A stretch of 64,000 nt of DNA from assembly GCA_900759045.1 (NCBI GenBank), contig CAAETU010000079.1, positions 1-64,000 of the forward strand, read 5' to 3'. A program made the position numbers and the translations under genes. This DNA is from an uncultured Collinsella sp. Lineage in GTDB: Bacteria; Actinomycetota; Coriobacteriia; Coriobacteriales; Coriobacteriaceae. This document shows positions 62,170 to 64,000 of the stretch, one piece after another. The number at the start of each line of letters is the position of its first letter. Positions within the stretch are counted from its first letter, which is position 1. Below the pieces are notes generated by a model that searched no databases, had not been told where the DNA came from, and saw only the letters and a program-made list of their open reading frames with translations.

Positions 62170-62181
62170 CGTTCTCCCCCA

Positions 62182-62859
62182 TCAATCAAAATCTTCTTGC
62201 CCAAGATCGGCATACAGGCCGCGCTTACGGATATAGCCGAGCACGGACTCACTCGTAAGATAGCGCACGCTCATGCCGCGAGCAACCCGCTTGCGAATGT
62301 TGGTCGAGCTAATCGCCAGCGCCGGAATCTGAATATAGCGAACGTCGAATGGCAGTCCCGATTCCTTAATCCGCGCCCGGGCCGTATCGATGTCAAAGCC
62401 GGGACGCGTCGCAGCAATAAAGGTTGCCAGTTCGGCAATCTCATCTGCATTGTGCCAGGTCACAATATCGATAATCGCATCGGCACCCGTAATAAAATAA
62501 AGCTTCACCTGTGGCGGGTAAAACTCGCGAAGGGCACGCAGCGTATCGGCTGTGTAGGTGACACCGGCACGATCGATCTCGAAGCGGCTTGCCAAAAAGG
62601 CCGGGTTCGCGGCGGTCGCGAGGACTGTCATGGCATAACGGTCCTCAGCAGGCGTCACCGGTTTGTCGAGCTTAAAGGCAGGCGAGCCCGCAGGCATAAA
62701 GAGCACGGCGTCCAAGTCAAGGGACTCACGCGCCTGCTCAGCGGTTACCAAGTGCCCGTAATGAATCGGGTCAAAGGTACCGCCCATAATGCCAAGCCGA
62801 AACTCGTGCCCATCCTTGATGGGAAGTTCAGGCAATCCGATTCCACCGCGCAGCGACAT
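62182..62859 (-). CDS. nadD: Nicotinate-nucleotide adenylyltransferase
   Basis: Makes deamido-NAD from nicotinate mononucleotide. The nucleotidyltransferase motif G-G-T-F-D-P-I-H-Y-G-H-L is near residue 26 and I-S-S-T-N-I-R-K-R near 195. The 225-residue ATG form has a 20-residue lead and lies 3 bases after obg; GGAGGG in the obg end acts as ribosome site. Confidence 0.95.
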   Translation of the reverse strand: MSLRGGIGLPELPIKDGHEFRLGIMGGTFDPIHYGHLVTAEQARESLDLDAVLFMPAGSPAFKLDKPVTPAEDRYAMTVLATAANPAFLASRFEIDRAGVTYTADTLRALREFYPPQVKLYFITGADAIIDIVTWHNADEIAELATFIAATRPGFDIDTARARIKESGLPFDVRYIQIPALAISSTNIRKRVARGMSVRYLTSESVLGYIRKRGLYADLGQEDFD

Positions 62860-62862
62860 GGC

Positions 62863-64000
62863 TTACTCGCCCTCCGGGGTCTCGACGTCTTCCGCAGCAA
62901 AAGCGTCATCGGTACCGTCAATGGCATCCACCGCGTCGGCAGCCTCCAAGCTATCATCGGCGACGTCAACGACCTCGACGGCGACGTCCTCGTTACCGTC
63001 CTCGAACTCGTCCTCGAACTCCGAGAAGTCCTCGGCGCCCTCAAAGTCAAAGGCGCGCTGGCAAATGCGAACCTCGTCGCCGGCACGGCAGCCGGCCTTT
63101 TCGAGCGCATCGTCGACACCCATGCGGGAAAATTTATGCTGCAGGTAGATGACGGCTTCCTCGTTTTCCCAGTCGGTCTGGATAACCAAGCGCTCGATGG
63201 CGCGGCCGACCACGCGGAAGGCACCGGGCTCCTCTTGGACAATGCGGAACCGCTTCTCGCGCTGCAGGCGGCGACGCTCCCACTCGTCATCGCGAAGATT
63301 GACAGGCTCATCGGAAACCGCAAGTTCCGCGCGAAGCTTAGCCACCTGCTCACCCACGGCAAGCATCAGCGTGTTGAGACCGGCACCCGTCACAGCGGAC
63401 ACGGCAAAGAACATATGGCCATCGTCGAGCGCCGCACGCTTAAGGTCGGCGATCTTGTCGGCCGTGCCCGGCGCATCGCACTTGTTGGCGACGACGATCT
63501 GCGGACGCTCCGAAAGCTCGGCACCATACTGCTCGAGCTCACGGTTGATGATGCGATAGTCCTCAACCGGATCACGATCCTCAAACCCGCCCGTCATGTC
63601 AACGACATGCATGATCAGGGCCGTGCGCTCAATGTGGCGCAGGAACTGATGGCCCAGGCCTTTACCCTCGCTCGCGCCCTCGATAAGACCCGGGACGTCG
63701 GCAACGACGTAAGAATATTCGCCGGCACGCACCATGCCCAGATTGGGCACGAGCGTGGTAAAGGGATAGTCGGCGATCTTGGGACGGGCGGCACTCATAC
63801 GCGCGATGAGCGAAGACTTACCCACCGAGGGAAAGCCCACGAGCGCGGCATCGGCCATAAGCTTCATCTCGAGCTCGATCCAGTGTTCCTCAGCCGGCTC
63901 GCCGAGCTGGGCAAACGCGGGCGCGCGGCGCACCGACGTCACAAAATGAGTGTTACCCAGACCGCCGGCACCACCGGGCGCCACGACAACGCGCTCGCCG
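62863..64000 (-). CDS. obg: GTPase Obg/CgtA, 5' end outside window
   Basis: Essential 50S-associated GTPase with roles in ribosome assembly and stress. The visible C-terminal part has the end of the Obg glycine-rich domain (V-V-V-A-P-G-G-A-G-G-L-G-N), G1 GFPSVGKSS, D-V-P-G-L-I-E-G and N-K-C-D, then a C-terminal OCT domain and an acidic Asp/Glu-rich tail. The frame stays open to the window edge (GERVVV precedes), so the gene is truncated by the window, not broken. obg-nadD-yqeK-rsfS is the conserved order. Confidence 0.96.
   Translation of the reverse strand, partial: GERVVVAPGGAGGLGNTHFVTSVRRAPAFAQLGEPAEEHWIELEMKLMADAALVGFPSVGKSSLIARMSAARPKIADYPFTTLVPNLGMVRAGEYSYVVADVPGLIEGASEGKGLGHQFLRHIERTALIMHVVDMTGGFEDRDPVEDYRIINRELEQYGAELSERPQIVVANKCDAPGTADKIADLKRAALDDGHMFFAVSAVTGAGLNTLMLAVGEQVAKLRAELAVSDEPVNLRDDEWERRRLQREKRFRIVQEEPGAFRVVGRAIERLVIQTDWENEEAVIYLQHKFSRMGVDDALEKAGCRAGDEVRICQRAFDFEGAEDFSEFEDEFEDGNEDVAVEVVDVADDSLEAADAVDAIDGTDDAFAAEDVETPEGE

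Overview
This 64-kb window is a dense, GC-rich stretch of bacterial housekeeping chromosome. It encodes an actinobacterial-type integration host factor (mIHF), a Gram-positive undecaprenol-kinase-type DgkA, a fermentative AdhE and a pyruvate,phosphate dikinase with its regulatory kinase. ATG, GTG and TTG starts with good AGGAGG-type ribosome binding sites are mixed freely. Together these point to an anaerobic actinobacterium of the class Coriobacteriia; Collinsella is my best guess (inference from gene content and style, not from a search). Nearly all genes lie on the minus strand. The exceptions are rpmB, adhE, an aminoglycoside-phosphotransferase-fold kinase and dinB. I see no rRNA, tRNA, CRISPR array or prophage.

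Layout, left to right (transcription is mostly right to left). 0.1-2.8 kb: pnp and rpsO. 3-14.5 kb: recO, era, dgkA, ybeY, phoH, mtaB, dnaJ, a second DnaJ-like protein with a membrane tail, hemW, dusB and lepA, a run of ribosome, tRNA and chaperone functions. 14.5-19 kb: rpsT, holA, and the DNA-uptake genes comEC and comEA. 19-21.6 kb: thiI, rpoZ, gmk and mihF. 21.8-27.3 kb: a complete pyrimidine operon pyrR-B-C-K-D-F (in transcription order) behind a leader with mutually exclusive hairpins. 27.6-32.7 kb: the only plus-strand-rich and accessory-looking part, with rpmB, a REP-associated tyrosine transposase flanked by 51-bp inverted repeats, adhE, and a small kinase. 32.8-43.1 kb: proS, ispG, rseP, dxr, cdsA, uppS, frr, pyrH, tsf and rpsB, covering isoprenoid and lipid synthesis plus translation. 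43.1-49.8 kb: xerC, trmFO, dprA, comM, yraN, rnhB and rplS. 49.9-59.6 kb: ppdK and its regulator, glyS/glyQ, lepB, trmD, rimM, a KH protein and rpsP. 59.7-64 kb: dinB, rsfS, yqeK, nadD and a 5'-truncated obg.

The most notable things beyond standard annotation are: the RAYT element and a second dispersed palindromic repeat family that shares a short core with its ends; an RseP protease with an inserted winged-helix-like segment of roughly 100 residues; a membrane-anchored DnaJ variant next to canonical dnaJ; a XerC-like recombinase whose conserved N-terminal domain has no ATG, GTG or TTG start but a well-placed ATA inside an ATAG overlap with trmFO; a probable leaderless dinB mRNA; and the pyr attenuator. 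No wholly new multi-gene system is evident; this is mostly core genome.
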